From Paracoccaceae bacterium (GTDB taxonomy: Bacteria; Pseudomonadota; Alphaproteobacteria; Rhodobacterales; Rhodobacteraceae), in assembly GCA_014872815.1 (NCBI GenBank), contig WKFK01000005.1, positions 62,001 through 126,000 of the forward strand: a stretch of DNA of 64,000 nucleotides, written 5' to 3'. The position numbers were made by a program, and so were the translations under genes. Every line of letters begins with the position of its first letter. Within the stretch, counting starts at the first letter, position 1. Positions 1 to 8,187 of this stretch are shown piece after piece. The notes below the pieces were generated by a model, which did not search any database, was not told the origin of the DNA, and saw nothing but the letters and a program-made list of their open reading frames with translations.

Positions 1-1
1 G

Positions 2-1684
2 TCCCGCTTTGCGGTTTCTGCCCTCAAAGACCTGCCGCGCTCCAAAATCTCGGTGCAGGCCGGTCGCGTCGACATCACCGCCATGGCCGACAGCCCCGAA
101 CAACGCGCCGATCTGGAAATTGACCTCAACCGCCGCGCGCCTAATGGCGTCGAAGTGAACCTCAACATTTCCGCGCCGCGCCCGGTGATCACCCCCTTCA
201 CCCTGCGTCTTGTCAAAGGCGGAGACATCACCCGCTTTGACGCCTGTTCCGCCGACACCGACAAAGCCCGCGCCCAAATCCTCACCGCCGCACGTGCTGC
301 CGGTCTGGAAGGCGAGGTCGACTGTGTGATTGGCCTAGGTGTGCCCTCCACCAGCTGGGGTGACGCCGTCGCCACCGCCATTCGCGGCCTCAACGAATTG
401 GGCGGCGGCACGCTGACCTTCTCGGATGCGGACGTGACATTGACCGCACTTATGGGCACAGATCAGGCTCTGTTTGACCGTGTTGTTGGCGAGCTTGAAG
501 GCACCCTGCCCGAAGCCTTTGCCTTGCTGGCCACCCTTCCCCCGACACCGGAAGCCGAAGACGAGGCCGTGGTGCAAGAATTCACCGCAACGCTCAGCCC
601 CGAAGGTCTTGTGCAACTGCGTGGCCGTCTGCCAAATGACATCGCGCGTGACACCACCGACAGCTACGCCCGCGCCCGTTTTGGCACCGAAACCGTGCAT
701 ATGGCCACCCGCCTGGACGACACCTTGCCCCCAACTTGGCCCTTCCGCGTGATGGCGGGCCTGGACGCGCTCTCCTTGCTCAACAACGGCTCCCTGATCG
801 TGACACCCGAGGCCGTCTCCGTGACCGGTAATACCGGCAACACCGAGGCCAACGCCCGTATCACCCAAATTCTGGCCGACAAGTTGAGCCAGACCGATCA
901 CTTCGCGATCAACGTCACTTATCTTGAGGCACTTGATCCATTGGCGGGTCTGCCCACCGCCGAAGAATGCATGGCCAATATCCAGGCGCTTCAGGACGAG
1001 ACCAAAATTGCCTTTGAGCCCGGCAGTGGCACACTGGATGAAAGTGCCGCAGCGATCATCGATACACTCGCCGAAGAGCTCAACGCCTGTCCCGATCTGC
1101 AAATCGAAATCCAGGGCCACACTGACAGCCAGGGCCGCGAAAGCATGAACCAGGCCCTGTCGCAGACCCGCGCCTTAGCGGTTCTGACCGCCCTACAGGA
1201 ACGTCGCGTGCTAACCAAAGGCTTCCTCGCCCTTGGCTACGGCGAAAGCCAGCCCATCGCCGACAACGACACCGCCGAGGGCCGCGAAGCCAACCGCCGC
1301 ATCGAATTTGTCCGCATCGTGCCGGAAGCGGAACAGGTCGAAGCCACAGCAGAAGACGGCACCGAAGCCAGCGACGCTGAGGCAGAGACCACTGAAGCCG
1401 AGGCAGCAGCAAGCGAAAGCGAAGCAGACGCCACCGAGGCGGGCACCGCCGAAACCACGTCAGAGGTAGCCACCGAGGCAGCGCCAGAAGCCGCGACCGA
1501 GCCCGCCGACGTGGCAACCACCTCTGAAGCAGACGCAGCCACCGAAGGCACAGCCGCCGATGCCCCTGCCACCGAGGCAGAGGCCACAGCGGACACAGGC
1601 GCAGAAGCCACCTCTGACGAGACATCCACAGACAACGCCGCGCAGGAAGACGGCGAGGAGACCCAGACCAATGACACGAATTGA
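2..1684 (+). CDS. OmpA-family outer-membrane/peptidoglycan-binding protein (5' end outside window)
   Basis: The reading frame is open from the first bases, so the true start lies upstream. The visible part holds BON-like alpha/beta repeats over roughly its first 300 residues, then a C-terminal OmpA domain. The OmpA signature is seen as IEIQGHTDSQG, followed by SQTRALAVLTAL and the terminal GREANRRIEFV, which are the peptidoglycan-contacting parts of the fold. After this domain comes a tail of about 115 residues made almost only of Glu, Ala, Thr, Ser and Asp. The family anchors the envelope to peptidoglycan; the BON plus OmpA layout resembles ArfA-type proteins. The stop overlaps the start of the next gene, so the two are probably co-translated. 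Confidence 0.85.
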   Translation, partial: SRFAVSALKDLPRSKISVQAGRVDITAMADSPEQRADLEIDLNRRAPNGVEVNLNISAPRPVITPFTLRLVKGGDITRFDACSADTDKARAQILTAARAAGLEGEVDCVIGLGVPSTSWGDAVATAIRGLNELGGGTLTFSDADVTLTALMGTDQALFDRVVGELEGTLPEAFALLATLPPTPEAEDEAVVQEFTATLSPEGLVQLRGRLPNDIARDTTDSYARARFGTETVHMATRLDDTLPPTWPFRVMAGLDALSLLNNGSLIVTPEAVSVTGNTGNTEANARITQILADKLSQTDHFAINVTYLEALDPLAGLPTAEECMANIQALQDETKIAFEPGSGTLDESAAAIIDTLAEELNACPDLQIEIQGHTDSQGRESMNQALSQTRALAVLTALQERRVLTKGFLALGYGESQPIADNDTAEGREANRRIEFVRIVPEAEQVEATAEDGTEASDAEAETTEAEAAASESEADATEAGTAETTSEVATEAAPEAATEPADVATTSEADAATEGTAADAPATEAEATADTGAEATSDETSTDNAAQEDGEETQTNDTN

Positions 1685-1997
1685 GTTCATCCTGACCACC
1701 GCCGTCATTCTGTTTGTGGCCTTCTGCATGGGCTGGTTTGCCAATTGGCTGGTGCACCGCTTCACCCGCGTGGCGCAATCTGACGTCGACCAGCTGGAAC
1801 GCATGTCCCAGGAGCTGCACGAAGCCGAAGAGACCCGCGATCAGGCGATCACCTACCTGCAACAGCGCGAGGCCGAACTGACCAACCAGCTCACCCAGAC
1901 TGAGGCCGAACTCCGCGCCGCCATGGACGGCCTACGCGACGCCCGCCAAGAAGCCGAAGAACTGCGCATGCATGTGGAGCGTCTGGGCGGGGCGTAA
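1671..1997 (+). CDS. Small membrane-anchored coiled-coil protein
   Basis: This 108-residue protein has one N-terminal membrane segment (about residues 5-28, rich in Ile, Leu, Val and Phe). A strongly charged helix follows, dense in Glu, Gln and Arg (about residues 38-105), which reads as a coiled coil. No catalytic motif is visible. The ATG at 1671 lies 14 bases inside the 3' end of the OmpA-family gene in another frame, a layout typical of translational coupling. By position it may be an envelope partner of the OmpA protein; that is inference. A terminator hairpin follows. Confidence 0.75.
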   Translation: MTRIEFILTTAVILFVAFCMGWFANWLVHRFTRVAQSDVDQLERMSQELHEAEETRDQAITYLQQREAELTNQLTQTEAELRAAMDGLRDARQEAEELRMHVERLGGA

Positions 1998-2018
1998 GGC
2001 GCCCCCCTAGAAATACCA

Positions 2019-2055
2019 AAGGCCAGTCTCTCTCCAGAGGCTGGCCTTCTTTGTG
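2019..2055. terminator. Hairpin terminator between convergent genes
   Basis: Perfect 8-bp arms AAGGCCAG (2019-2026) and CTGGCCTT (2041-2048) are separated by 14 bases and followed by TCTTTG. It lies between a top-strand gene ending at 1997 and a bottom-strand gene ending at 2071, so it may serve both. Confidence 0.7.
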
Positions 2056-2070
2056 ACTGCATTCAGCTTC

Positions 2071-2415
2071 CTACTCCGGCGTGCGCAACACCACCCCGGC
2101 CGCCGTTAGCACATCCCGCTGCGGCTTATAGAAAATCCAATTGTTGATCTTCTTGCCGCGCACCAATCCGGCGGAACTCAGCTTCTTCATATGTGCGCTC
2201 ACCGTGGGCTGCGACAGGTCCAGCTTGTCGACAATCCGCCCTACGCAAACACCATCCTCAACCAAATCCCCATCCACCTGCGGTGCAAAATGCGGGCGCG
2301 GGTCCAGCAGCCAAAGCATGATCTGCAAGCGCACCGGACTGGACAGCGCGGCAAAGACTTTTGCCTGCGCCGCCACCGACTCAGTTGACTCTTCCACTAT
2401 ATCATCAATTATCAA
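2071..2415 (-). CDS. ArsR/SmtB-family transcriptional regulator
   Basis: A 114-residue winged-helix repressor. The recognition region reads LDLSQPTVSAHMKKLSSAGLV (helix-turn-helix, about residues 66-86), preceded by KVFAALSSPVRLQIMLWLL, the usual start of the ArsR fold. No ATG suits the N-terminus. The TTG at 2415 has an AGGGAA about 9 bases upstream and keeps the full first helix, so I chose it. One Cys lies just before the recognition helix (VCVGRI), so metal or redox sensing is possible but not shown. It is divergent from the PLP decarboxylase gene, which starts 34 bases away and is its likely target together with itself. Confidence 0.85.
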   Translation of the reverse strand: MIIDDIVEESTESVAAQAKVFAALSSPVRLQIMLWLLDPRPHFAPQVDGDLVEDGVCVGRIVDKLDLSQPTVSAHMKKLSSAGLVRGKKINNWIFYKPQRDVLTAAGVVLRTPE

Positions 2416-2436
2416 TATAGATGATTCCCTATATAG
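2397..2436. promoter_or_regulatory. AT-rich dyad cluster in the arsR / decarboxylase divergent promoter
   Basis: CTATAT (2397-2402), ATATAG (2415-2420) and the palindrome CTATATAG (2429-2436) sit in very AT-rich DNA. ATCATC (2401-2406) also pairs with GATGAT (2420-2425). ArsR-family repressors bind such AT-rich dyads near their own start, so this is a plausible operator; the exact site is not resolved. Confidence 0.45.
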
Positions 2437-2448
2437 ACTGATCTCAAT

Positions 2449-3831
2449 ATGACCATAGCCTCAGATCCCCTCGCCCGCCAAGCCCAAGCCTTCGCCCAAG
2501 GGGCAAAACTTGGCTCAGACTACCTGCATGCGCTCTCCGACCGCCACGTGAACGCCGACACAGCCCAACTCCCCGCGCTCGACATAGCGCTCCCCCAACA
2601 AGGCCACACCCCCACCGACGTCCTCTCCCTAATGCAAGATGCCGGCAGCCCCGGCACCGTCGCCACAGCTGCGGGCCGCTACTTCGGCTACGTCATCGGC
2701 GGCGCGCTGCCCGCCGCCTCCGGTGCCCGCGCGCTCCTCTCCGCTTGGGACCAATGTGCCAACGCAGACACCGGCCCCTCGGTGATGCAGATGGAGCAAA
2801 CCGCCGTGCGCTGGATCATCGACCTGCTCAGCCTGCCAGCCCAGACCGAAGGTGCCTTCACCACCGGCGCGACCATGGCCAACATGACCCTGCTGGCCAC
2901 CGCGCGCGACACATTGCTGGCCCGCCTCGGCCACCCGCGCGGTAAAGGCCTGCTTGGTGCGCCTGCCCTGCGCGTGATCGCAAGCGCCGAAATCCACGCC
3001 ACCGTGCTCAAATCCCTGCGCCTGATTGGCCTTGGTTCCGACGACATCGAACGCGTCCCCACCGACGCCCAAGGCCGCATGCGTGCCGACAAGCTGCCCC
3101 AGCTGGATGCCACCTGCATTGTGCTGGCGCAGGCGGGCAACGTCTGCACCGGCGCCTTTGATCCAATTGGCGAGATCGCCGACGCCTGCCAAACCGCAGG
3201 CGCGTGGTTGCATGTCGACGGCGCCTTTGGCCTTTGGGCCCGTGCCGTGCCCGGCCTGGCCGACGCGCTTACGGGTCTCGAGAAAGCCGACAGCTGGGTG
3301 GTGGACGCCCACAAAACTCTCAACGCGCCGTATGACTCCGGCCTAGCCCTCTGCCGCCATCCCGAAGAGATGCGCGCCTCCATGGCCATCGGCGCCGCCT
3401 ACCTGCCACCCACTGATCCCTCGCCTGCTGACCTGACGCCAGAGTTCAGCCGCGCCGCCCGGGGCGCGGAAACCTACGCCGCCCTGCTCTCGCTTGGCCG
3501 CGAGGGGCTCAACGACATGATCCTTGGCTTTCACCACAAAGCCACCCGCCTCGCAGACGCCCTACGCATCGAGGGCTTCACCGTCCCGCATCAGGTGCAC
3601 TTCAATCAGGTGTTTGTAACCCTGCCCGACAGCCCAGAGTTCTGCGCCGAAATCACGGCTGAGGTACAAAGGTCCGGTGAAGCATGGTTTGGTGCCGCCG
3701 CATGGCAAGACCAAAGCGGCTTCCGCCTGAGTGTCTCCAACTGGGCCACGACCGGCGCAGACATCGACCGGCTGGTCTCCGCCATCGTCAAAGCCCGCGA
3801 GACCGTCCTCAATTCAAAAGCTGTTGCCTAA
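2449..3831 (+). CDS. PLP-dependent (group II type) decarboxylase / aminotransferase-fold enzyme
   Basis: A 460-residue enzyme of the pyridoxal-dependent decarboxylase family. The cofactor aspartate is in HVDGAF (residues 255-260). The Schiff-base lysine is in DAHKT (Lys 289), followed by LNAPYDSG. Upstream TTGATMANM (about 138-146) is the phosphate-binding region. Group II members decarboxylate amino acids such as tyrosine, glutamate or diaminobutyrate; the substrate here cannot be read from sequence. The gene is divergent from an ArsR regulator with only about 33 bases between starts, so expression is probably controlled by that regulator. The ATG at 2449 is preceded by only a weak ribosome-binding site. 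Confidence 0.85.
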   Translation: MTIASDPLARQAQAFAQGAKLGSDYLHALSDRHVNADTAQLPALDIALPQQGHTPTDVLSLMQDAGSPGTVATAAGRYFGYVIGGALPAASGARALLSAWDQCANADTGPSVMQMEQTAVRWIIDLLSLPAQTEGAFTTGATMANMTLLATARDTLLARLGHPRGKGLLGAPALRVIASAEIHATVLKSLRLIGLGSDDIERVPTDAQGRMRADKLPQLDATCIVLAQAGNVCTGAFDPIGEIADACQTAGAWLHVDGAFGLWARAVPGLADALTGLEKADSWVVDAHKTLNAPYDSGLALCRHPEEMRASMAIGAAYLPPTDPSPADLTPEFSRAARGAETYAALLSLGREGLNDMILGFHHKATRLADALRIEGFTVPHQVHFNQVFVTLPDSPEFCAEITAEVQRSGEAWFGAAAWQDQSGFRLSVSNWATTGADIDRLVSAIVKARETVLNSKAVA

Positions 3832-3890
3832 AGCGACGGCGCGCCGCGCGGTGGGTTTACGCTTGCCTGCCGCGCGGTCGTAAAACTGCG

Positions 3891-3932
3891 CACCTCCGCA
3901 ATACAGATGCGATACCGACGTAATACCGACGT
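3891..3932 (+). repeat. Dispersed 42-bp element with three 11-bp units, copy 1
   Basis: A leader CACCTCCGC is followed by AATACAGATGC, GATACCGACGT and AATACCGACGT, three units of 11 bases. The copy lies between the decarboxylase gene (ending 3831) and the convergent moaE gene (ending 3970). Two further copies at 15258 and 36232 match at 39 of 42 and 36 of 42 positions by direct comparison. An AAAA run precedes each copy. Confidence 0.8.
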
Positions 3933-3969
3933 CCCAAATGGGCAAAATCCGCCGGTTAACGCAGCTGCA

Positions 3970-4413
3970 TCACCAGCGGCTCAGCGCGTCCTCGTCTTCG
4001 TCCTTCGCGGCGACCCACTCGGCCCCGTCCGCGGTGTATTCTTTCTTCCAGAACGGCGCGCGGGACTTTAGGTAATCCATCAGATACTCCGCCGCCTCAA
4101 AGGCATTCACCCGATGCCGTGAGGCCGTGGCGACCATCATGATCATGTCGCCCTGACGCAGCTCACCATGTCGATGGATGACCAAAACATCGCCAAGATC
4201 CCAACGACTTACAGCCTCCGCCGCGATCTTCTCCAACGCCTTCTGGGTCATACCGGGATAGTGCTCGATCACCATCCGATCCATGCCGCCCTTGTCCGCA
4301 TCACGCACCACACCGGTGAAGGTGACAATCGCGCCCATATTGCTGTGCCCGCTGGCAAAATCCTGCGCCTCGCGGCCAAAATCAAACGGCTCTTCCTGAA
4401 CAACGACGCGCAT
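3970..4413 (-). CDS. moaE: Molybdopterin synthase catalytic subunit MoaE
   Basis: MoaE combines with thiocarboxylated MoaD to insert the two dithiolene sulfurs into precursor Z during molybdenum cofactor synthesis in the cytoplasm. The 147-residue protein shows GAIVTFTGVVRD (about 27-38), the conserved RHR (99-101) with AFEAAEYLMDYLK, and APFWKKE (119-125) holding the active-site lysines. Length is normal for the family. It starts 10 bases after the moaD stop and is the last gene of a pgsA-moaD-moaE run. Confidence 0.95.
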   Translation of the reverse strand: MRVVVQEEPFDFGREAQDFASGHSNMGAIVTFTGVVRDADKGGMDRMVIEHYPGMTQKALEKIAAEAVSRWDLGDVLVIHRHGELRQGDMIMMVATASRHRVNAFEAAEYLMDYLKSRAPFWKKEYTADGAEWVAAKDEDEDALSRW

Positions 4414-4423
4414 GAGAGACCTC

Positions 4424-4669
4424 TTAACCGCCTGTCATTGGTGGGAAAAATGCCACTTCGCGCACACCGTCCAGCGATGCGTCAAAGTCGGTCAGCTCCT
4501 GATCCACCGCCACACGCAAGGCGCTCAAATCCGAAAAGGCCACCTCATACCGCTCTTCCCGCGTTTTTAACTCTTCCACCAACTGCATCACGGTTGTGGC
4601 GCTGGTTTCCACCTTTTCTTTCGGAATGCCAATGCGCTCCCGCACCCAAGCAAAATAGAGAACATCCAT
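4424..4669 (-). CDS. moaD: Molybdopterin synthase sulfur-carrier subunit MoaD
   Basis: An 81-residue ubiquitin-fold protein ending in Gly-Gly, the C-terminus that is adenylated and thiocarboxylated for sulfur transfer to the pterin. MDVLYFAWVRERIG at the N-terminus and the hydrophobic REVAFFPPMTGG end are typical of MoaD. The frame stays open upstream, but the ATG at 4669 gives the family's normal length and N-terminus. It begins 5 bases after the pgsA stop and runs into moaE, so all three are likely co-transcribed. Confidence 0.93.
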   Translation of the reverse strand: MDVLYFAWVRERIGIPKEKVETSATTVMQLVEELKTREERYEVAFSDLSALRVAVDQELTDFDASLDGVREVAFFPPMTGG

Positions 4670-4674
4670 TGCGA

Positions 4675-5334
4675 TCAATCCTTTAGATGCGGCTTCGCCT
4701 TGTTGAAGTAATCCACCCCAGTGATAGCGGTCAGCGCCCCAGCAATCCACAGCAACAAAAGTCCTACCCAGCCACTCCACACCATGCCGGTGTGTTTCCA
4801 GCGCAGCCCCTGCAGGTCTTCCACCTCGCCCAACATCACCTGATCAACAAGCTCTTGATCCATGCCCCAGGCCGACATGCCCAGGTAATGCTCAAACACG
4901 CCCTGGCCAAAAAGGAACGCAATCGCAACCATTTGCGTCGCCGTTTTCCATTTCGCCAGCTTGGTCACTTTGAGCGTTCCGGCGGTGTCGCCAAGGAACT
5001 CCCGCAAGCCCGAAACAAACACTTCCCGGAACAGGATCACTGTGGCCGGCAGCACCAGCCACGGCGACATGGAGCTATAGCCCACAATCACCATCAGCGC
5101 GATCACCACCATCGCCTTGTCGGCAATCGGGTCCATCATCGCGCCTAGCTTGGTTTCCTGCTTCCACAAGCGCGCCAGATAGCCGTCAAACCAATCGGTC
5201 ACTGCCGCGACCAAAAACAGCATCAGCGCAAACCAATCGGCATAAGGCCGTTCAAAGTATAGAAACATCACAGCAACCATCGGGGCTGCAAACAGGCGCA
5301 TCACAGAAAGGATGTTAGGAATGGTCCAGGTCAT
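4675..5334 (-). CDS. pgsA: CDP-diacylglycerol-glycerol-3-phosphate 3-phosphatidyltransferase
   Basis: PgsA makes phosphatidylglycerol phosphate at the inner membrane, the committed step to phosphatidylglycerol and cardiolipin. The CDP-alcohol phosphotransferase signature D-G-x2-A-R-x8-G-x3-D-x3-D is seen as DGYLAR then GAMMDPIADK (about residues 49-71). Several hydrophobic segments follow. At 219 residues the length is normal. It heads the pgsA-moaD-moaE cluster; upstream lies a small gene on the opposite strand and then uvrC. A short hairpin (CCCCT/AGGGG, about 5354-5367) sits in the upstream gap. Confidence 0.93.
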   Translation of the reverse strand: MTWTIPNILSVMRLFAAPMVAVMFLYFERPYADWFALMLFLVAAVTDWFDGYLARLWKQETKLGAMMDPIADKAMVVIALMVIVGYSSMSPWLVLPATVILFREVFVSGLREFLGDTAGTLKVTKLAKWKTATQMVAIAFLFGQGVFEHYLGMSAWGMDQELVDQVMLGEVEDLQGLRWKHTGMVWSGWVGLLLLWIAGALTAITGVDYFNKAKPHLKD

Positions 5335-5487
5335 GTCCCTGACTTAGCCTGTCTCCCCTCTCAGGGGAAGCGCGTTTGTGACGCTGTGCCGCCACCATGA
5401 CCCGCAGCCCACAAAACTGTGCTACACTGGCAAGAGGCAACACAGGCAAAACCCTCGGGCGCACACCGTCAGAGAGGAGATGCCCTT

Positions 5488-5817
5488 ATGCAACCCGTTG
5501 TATTGCTTGTCGGAAAACTGCCCAACGTGATTGGCGCCGTGCCGCGCCAGCTGGACCACCTGCCCATTCAATGGCTGGGCGCCCATGACCACGGCGAAGT
5601 CATCCGCCAACTCGACACCGAACCGCGCATTTGCTGTGTCATCATGGGGGCCAGTATGGATGACGACACACGCGGCGACCTGATTGGCCTGATCGCCACC
5701 CGCCGCCCAGACCTGTCGATCCACCTCAAAGACCGCGCTTCGGGGCCTGATGGCATGGTTGGGTTTGTCGAGCAGATTGTCGAAAACCTCGTGCTGCGCG
5801 GCAAGGTGCCCGCCTAA
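5488..5817 (+). CDS. Uncharacterised 109-residue protein
   Basis: I do not recognise this family. The chosen ATG at 5488 has a good AGAGGAGA ribosome-binding site about 7 bases upstream; the frame remains open further upstream. The N-terminus MQPVVLLVGKLPNVIGAV and the repeated beta/alpha pattern suggest a small alpha/beta (receiver- or Rossmann-like) fold. No phospho-acceptor or nucleotide motif is clear. It lies alone on the top strand between pgsA and uvrC, both bottom strand, and ends in a hairpin whose base overlaps its stop codon. Confidence 0.65.
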   Translation: MQPVVLLVGKLPNVIGAVPRQLDHLPIQWLGAHDHGEVIRQLDTEPRICCVIMGASMDDDTRGDLIGLIATRRPDLSIHLKDRASGPDGMVGFVEQIVENLVLRGKVPA

Positions 5818-5818
5818 A

Positions 5819-5859
5819 GCGTCTTGCCAAAATCCTGATCCTCATTTTTGGCAGGACGC
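5819..5859 (+). terminator. Stem-loop after the 109-residue ORF
   Basis: The left arm GCGTCTTGCCAAAA (5819-5832) pairs with TTTTTGGCAGGACGC (5845-5859) with one mismatch and a loop of about 12 bases. The T-run is inside the stem rather than after it, so termination is likely but not certain. Confidence 0.5.
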
Positions 5860-5951
5860 CCACGACACTGAGGGGGTCCGCCGCGCCCGGCCTTTGTCCT
5901 GCTTCAGGTTAAATGTCGGACGCTTTAGGCAACACCCACCGCGCGCAGGGT

Positions 5952-7826
5952 TTAACTTCCTTCGTGGAAAAAGTCGTAGATTGTCTCCGCCAACTTGTCA
6001 GAGACGCCCTCTACGGCTTTTAAATCTGCCAAATTGGCTCGGCTCACAGCCTTGGCGCTGCCAAAATGCGCCAACAGGGCCCGTTTACGTGTCGCGCCCA
6101 CGCCCGGCACATCATCCAGCGGCGTGGCTCCCACCGCTTTCGCACGTTTCGCGCGGTGTGTGCCAATCGCAAATCTGTGCGCCTCATCACGCAGACGCTG
6201 GATGAAGTACAGAACCGGATCATTCCGGCGCAGCGCCATCACACTTTTGCCAACGCGGTGGAACTCCTCCTTGCCGTGATCCCGGTCTACCCCTTTGGCG
6301 ACCCCCACCATCGGCACGTCCTCAACGCCATACTCTTCCATGATCTCACGCACCGCACTCACCTGCCCGGCCCCGCCATCAATCAACAACAGGTCCGGCC
6401 ACATGCCTTTGTCGCGATCCGGATCTTCCTTCAGCAACCGCTTAAACCGCCGCGTCAGCACCTCTTTCATCATGCCAAAGTCATCCCCCGGCGTGAGGTC
6501 ATCCCCCTTGATGTTAAACTTGCGATAGCTGTTTTTCATGAAGCCATCCGGCCCCGCCACAATCATGCCGCCCACCGCATTGGTGCCTTGAATGTGGCTG
6601 TTGTCGTAGACCTCAATCCGTTCCGGCGGACCATCCAGATCAAACGCCTCCGCGACACCGGCCAACAGCTTCGCCTGCGTCGCCGTCTCGCTCATCTTGC
6701 GCGCCAGGCTTTCCCGCGCATTGCGCGCAGCGCCCGCCACAAGCTCTGCCTTCTCGCCGCGCTGGGGAACGGTGATCTCGACCTTGCGCCCGGCCTTGGA
6801 CCCCAGCGCCTCCGCCATCAGCTCTGTGTTCTCAATTGGATGAGACAGGATCAACTGACGCGGCGGCTCCTTGCCATCGTAGAACTGCCCAATGAAGGCC
6901 TCCAGCACCTCAGCCGCCTCTACATCCACGCCCACACGTGGGTAAAAATCCCGGTTGCCCCAGTTCTGATGCGCCCGGATGAAGAACACCTGCACACAGG
7001 CCTGTCCCTTCTCCAGATGCAGTGCAATCACATCGGCCTCCGCCACGCCACGCGGGTTGATCCCCTGCGCCGTCTGCACCGAAGTCAGCGAACGAATGCG
7101 GTCCCTAAGCGCCGCCGCCTTCTCAAACTCCATCGCATCAGACGCCGCCTGCATCTGCTTTGCCAAAGTCTCCTGAATTTGCGTCGATCGCCCGGACAGG
7201 AACCGCTCCGCATCCCGCACGCTCTCTGCATAGTCGCTTTTCGAAATCCGCCCCACGCACGGCCCCGAGCAGCGTTTGATTTGATAGAGCAAACAGGGCC
7301 GCGTCCGGCTCTCAAATTGCGCATCCGAGCAGTTGCGCAGCAAGAAAACCTTCTGCAATTGGCTCAACGTCCGATTGACCGCCCCCGCATTGGCAAACGG
7401 TCCGTAGTAATTGCCTTTTTCCTTCTTGGCCCCGCGATGCTTCTTGATCTGAGGAAAGCCATGCGCCCGACTGACCAGAATATTCGGGAAACTTTTGTCG
7501 TCCCGCAGCAGCACATTGTACTTGGGCTTAAGCTGCTTGATCAGGTTCTGCTCCAAAAGCAGCGCCTCGGTTTCCGTCTTGGTGGTCAGAAACATCATCG
7601 AGCAGGTTTCGGAAATCATCCGCGCAATCCGGCCCGAATGGCCTGCCGGCCGCGCATAGTTTGACACCCGCGCCCGCAAGTTGCGCGCCTTGCCAACGTA
7701 GAGCACCCGCGCCTGTGCATCGAGCATGCGATAGACACCGGGCGATCCGTCCAGTGTTTTCAGGTAGCTTTGTATACATTCGTGTCCCGTCGGGCCGTCG
7801 GAACTTACCTGGCTGTCAGTGGTCAT
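5952..7826 (-). CDS. uvrC: UvrABC excinuclease subunit C
   Basis: UvrC makes both incisions around a lesion in nucleotide excision repair. The 624-residue protein has the N-terminal GIY-YIG nuclease (GVYRMLDAQ then [14 protein letters not shown], about residues 30-53), a UVR UvrB-binding motif ([16 protein letters not shown], about 233-248), the RNase H-like C-terminal nuclease with [15 protein letters not shown] and [17 protein letters not shown], and a C-terminal helix-hairpin-helix pair ([15 protein letters not shown]). Length is normal. The ATG at 7826 opens onto an AT-rich gap. No alphaproteobacterial LexA box (GTTC-N7-GTTC) was seen close to the start. Confidence 0.97.
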   Translation of the reverse strand: MTTDSQVSSDGPTGHECIQSYLKTLDGSPGVYRMLDAQARVLYVGKARNLRARVSNYARPAGHSGRIARMISETCSMMFLTTKTETEALLLEQNLIKQLKPKYNVLLRDDKSFPNILVSRAHGFPQIKKHRGAKKEKGNYYGPFANAGAVNRTLSQLQKVFLLRNCSDAQFESRTRPCLLYQIKRCSGPCVGRISKSDYAESVRDAERFLSGRSTQIQETLAKQMQAASDAMEFEKAAALRDRIRSLTSVQTAQGINPRGVAEADVIALHLEKGQACVQVFFIRAHQNWGNRDFYPRVGVDVEAAEVLEAFIGQFYDGKEPPRQLILSHPIENTELMAEALGSKAGRKVEITVPQRGEKAELVAGAARNARESLARKMSETATQAKLLAGVAEAFDLDGPPERIEVYDNSHIQGTNAVGGMIVAGPDGFMKNSYRKFNIKGDDLTPGDDFGMMKEVLTRRFKRLLKEDPDRDKGMWPDLLLIDGGAGQVSAVREIMEEYGVEDVPMVGVAKGVDRDHGKEEFHRVGKSVMALRRNDPVLYFIQRLRDEAHRFAIGTHRAKRAKAVGATPLDDVPGVGATRKRALLAHFGSAKAVSRANLADLKAVEGVSDKLAETIYDFFHEGS

Positions 7827-8187
7827 GTGTTTTCAAATATGATTCTTTCGGTCGGGCTGCAATCTTGCTCGGTCCAAAGCAAGCGTAAACAAATCCACGG
7901 AAGCTGTGGATAAGTCTGAAGATATCTTTTGCCCTCACGCAGATTTCCCTTATTTTTGGCCGCATTTGGCACGCTGCCTAAAAAATAGGCACAAAAATAA
8001 GTCATTGATTTTAAACGAAAGTTTTTTATCCACATCTCAAATTATTGAAATCATTAAGAAAAAGTAAAATATATGTAACGGAACTGTGACCAGTGCAAAA
8101 CTTGTCTCGCACATGTCTGTTTCGACCCAACTTCAGAGCGCATTTCCAAGAAGGATATCTGCGCCAAGAAGGACAAATCCAACCGTG
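7827..8187. promoter_or_regulatory. AT-rich intergenic region with two perfect DnaA boxes
   Basis: This gap has no convincing gene. TGTGGATAA (7905-7913) and TTATCCACA (8026-8034) are perfect consensus DnaA boxes in opposite orientation, about 112 bases apart. A weaker half-match AAATCCACG lies at 7891-7899. The stretch 8035-8075 is very AT-rich (ATTATTGAAATC, GTAAAATATATG), like a duplex-unwinding element. TTAA-N7-TTTT at about 8012-8026 is a partial match to the CtrA motif TTAA-N7-TTAA. The uvrC promoter must also lie here. Function as an origin or DnaA-titrating site is unproven. Confidence 0.6.

Noticed and set aside
6066-7664. A 532-codon open frame on the top strand opposite uvrC
   Set aside because: It is antisense to a complete uvrC and its product is dominated by Arg, His and Pro, the composition expected of a shadow of GC-rich coding DNA; no start signal or domain was visible.
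7827-8187. Calling the DnaA-box gap the chromosome origin
   Set aside because: Only two strong boxes are present, and sampled lines on both sides are C-rich on the top strand, so no skew switch was seen; kept as a regulatory candidate only.
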